From JOPF133 sp052144935 (GTDB lineage Bacteria > Acidobacteriota > Terriglobia > Bryobacterales > Bryobacteraceae): 54,419 bases of DNA. The notes beneath the pieces were generated by a model. That model saw nothing but the letters and a program-made list of their open reading frames with translations. It made no database searches and was not told the DNA's origin. Within the stretch, counting starts at the first letter, position 1. Every line of letters begins with the position of its first letter. The translations under genes and the position numbers were made by a program. The stretch covers positions 1 to 54,419 of the forward strand of contig JBKQPR010000232.1 of NCBI GenBank assembly GCA_052144935.1, read 5' to 3'. Below, one piece after another: positions 52,999 to 54,419 of this stretch.

Positions 52999-53940
52999 AT
53001 GGACGAATTGCCGATGCCATTCCACTGCGCCCCGAACTCAACTTATTGGCCGCTCGCTGCCGTGATGCTGTTTCCCGTTTGCCTTCTCCAGGGGCAAGCC
53101 ACGAGTCCGGTGCAATTGGTCCAGCAGACGACGCCGCCCGCCACCGAGCGCCTTTCCTACGGTAAGAACCTGCTGCAATTTGGCGAGTTGCGCTTGCCGG
53201 CCGGTACAGGGCCGTTTCCTGCTGTCATCCTGGTCCACGGTGGATGTTGGGAGGTCAAGCTGGGGACACTGCCGGAAAGCGTCACTTCCTTCGAACTGCT
53301 GCGCCCAATCGCCGCAGCGCTTGCGAGAGGGGGCATCGCCTCGTGGAACGTCGAATACCGTCGCCTCGGAAACGAGGGCGGCGGCTGGCCCGGCACCTAT
53401 CAAGACTTAAGCAGCGCCACCGATTATTTGCGCGAACTGGCGCCTCGCTATCATCTGGACCTGAATCATGTGATCGCGCTCGGTCACTCTTCGGGCGGTC
53501 AGCTTGCGGTGTGGTTAGGTGCGCGCGGAAAGCTGCCGAAGAGTAGCATGCTGTATACCAGTTCGCCGCTTCCGTTGAATGGTGTCGTGAGTGTCGATGG
53601 TCCTCCGGATCTCGAAGCCGACCGCGCCATCGACCAGTCGTCATGCGGTGCACCCGTGATCGCGCAGTTCGTCGGCGGTACTCCGGCGGAGTTCCCAGAC
53701 CGTTATCGGGAGGGTTCGGCAAGCGGTCTGCTTCCTATCGGGACCAAACAGGAAATATTCGTATCGACCACGCTTGGTGAGAAGTGGAACAAACAGTATG
53801 TGGCCGCGGCTGCGAAAGCGGGCGACCCGGTCCGCCTGTTAACGATGGACGGTGCCAATCACTTTGACGGCATCAACCCGCAAGCTCCGGCTTGGCAAGC
53901 GGTGGTGGCCAGCATACAGTCGTTAGTCGGCATGCACTGA
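52999..53940 (+). CDS. Alpha/beta-hydrolase (esterase/lipase-like), exported or membrane-anchored
   Basis: Protein of 313 residues. A hydrophobic N-terminal segment (YWPLAAVMLFPVCLLQG, with LLQGQ near the cleavage) suggests export. HGGCW (80-84) is the oxyanion-hole HGG motif, GHSSGG (162-167) is the nucleophile elbow with Ser164, and ANHFD gives His288. This is the layout of BD-FAE/esterase-like alpha/beta hydrolases. Start: ATG 52999, without a strong ribosome-binding site; a later ATG 53014 is also possible. Function cannot be narrowed further. Confidence 0.78.
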   Translation: MDELPMPFHCAPNSTYWPLAAVMLFPVCLLQGQATSPVQLVQQTTPPATERLSYGKNLLQFGELRLPAGTGPFPAVILVHGGCWEVKLGTLPESVTSFELLRPIAAALARGGIASWNVEYRRLGNEGGGWPGTYQDLSSATDYLRELAPRYHLDLNHVIALGHSSGGQLAVWLGARGKLPKSSMLYTSSPLPLNGVVSVDGPPDLEADRAIDQSSCGAPVIAQFVGGTPAEFPDRYREGSASGLLPIGTKQEIFVSTTLGEKWNKQYVAAAAKAGDPVRLLTMDGANHFDGINPQAPAWQAVVASIQSLVGMH

Positions 53941-54322
53941 GCTTACCAGTGCTCCAACTGCTCACTTTTTTAGATTGCGAGGGGGTACCCCTCCGGGCAC
54001 GCCGCAGAGCCCAAAGGAATAGGCGGCGAGCCGCTCGAATGCTGGCCACTGGCCGTGAAACCGGCTCATCGTACAGTGGACCGGCGTGGCGCACCACCAC
54101 CAGCCCAATGGGCGAAAGACGGGCATTCGGTAACTACCCCGGCGGTCCCGGCGCCCCGACTGCCCGGCCAGGGTCAATGGAAGGAAAGCCCATATCGTTC
54201 CCAAGTCCGCCCGGTGCTGTCCACAGCCGTACTACGCGGCTACCAACGGTCTGTTCTATGAAGCTCTCGACTCTGTGCATCGAAGAGCTACTCCGGACAG
54301 TCTTCCTGAGCGAGCTGCAAAG
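53941..54322. other. Intergenic region, nothing recognised
   Basis: No frame in this gap shows a start context or a recognisable domain on either strand. It separates convergent genes. Confidence 0.5.
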
Positions 54323-54419
54323 CTAGTTCTCTGACGGCCTCTCTATATGATCGATCACCAACACGTCCACGGGCCCCTTTGCCGGCACCAGTTTTAAGCC
54401 GAGTTGCTCCTGAATGGCT
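54323..54419 (-). CDS. C-terminal end of a TIGR03435-family protein (partial)
   Basis: The minus strand encodes AIQEQLGLKLVPAKGPVDVL then VIDHIERPSEN and a TAG stop at 54323. This matches the C-terminus of the TIGR03435 protein at 14855-15823 (ALREQLGLK... VIDRVERPSEN). The rest of the gene lies beyond the right edge. Confidence 0.8.
   Translation of the reverse strand, partial: AIQEQLGLKLVPAKGPVDVLVIDHIERPSEN

Overview
The window looks like a chromosomal segment of an Acidobacteriota bacterium of the Solibacterales/Bryobacterales type. The evidence is GC-rich coding DNA, two full-length Oar-like TonB-dependent receptors plus a receptor pseudogene, two proteins of the TIGR03435 family (largely confined to that group), two Hanks-type Ser/Thr kinases with extra domains, and several exported degradative enzymes with glycine-rich inserts. 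No rRNA, tRNA, CRISPR array, phage gene or recognisable transposase was seen. Family assignments are from reading motifs, not database searches.

Layout. 44-3505 (-): exported Asp-box (VPS10/sortilin-like) protein. 3540-4800: debris of toxin-antitoxin genes (frameshifted parD, truncated parE, a VapC remnant) with two 89-bp direct copies of a DinB-family protein tail. 4801-6725 (+): type II restriction-modification pair, a beta-class DNA methyltransferase and an XcyI-like endonuclease. 6911-10795 (-): Oar-like receptor. 11.2-15.8 kb: TPR fragment, DUF362 protein (-), cyclase-fold protein with a CxxCH motif (+), and a TIGR03435 protein carrying the tail of an M56/BlaR1 peptidase, joined to the cut end of an unknown gene. 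15944-18634 (+): membrane Ser/Thr kinase. 18903-20600 (-): NicO-type metal exporter. 20680-23982 (+): rpiB-deoC with microcompartment-like N-terminal extensions, then a GAF-GAF-PP2C phosphatase.

24117-32188 (-) is the most interesting block. A HipB-like regulator with its own promoter and a 14-bp inverted-repeat operator is followed by a hipA cut to 54 codons and then by three tightly overlapping genes: a large type III-like DNA methyltransferase, an OLD-like ATPase with a TOPRIM-like C-terminus, and a helicase-nuclease. They may form one transcript in which a former antitoxin controls a restriction operon containing an OLD-type ATPase.

32485-39747: aquaporin (+), GH3 beta-glucosidase with a 126-residue Gly/Pro insert in its catalytic domain (-), Tat-exported Gfo/Idh/MocA oxidoreductase (-), and a membrane protein with an acidobacterial N-terminal domain (+). 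39872-43390 (+): second Oar-like receptor with a clear sigma-70-type promoter, then a TPR fragment and a decayed receptor copy. 44694-47708 (-): M14 metallocarboxypeptidase. 47811-49622 (-): ATPase/DUF4276 pair, a second OLD/PARIS-like defence candidate. 49823-52471 (-): Ser/Thr kinase with a TolB/WD40-like C-terminus. 52999-53940 (+): alpha/beta hydrolase. The right edge cuts a second TIGR03435 gene. The overall picture is nutrient uptake and polymer degradation genes mixed with mobile defence modules, broken toxin-antitoxin genes and dispersed palindromic repeats.
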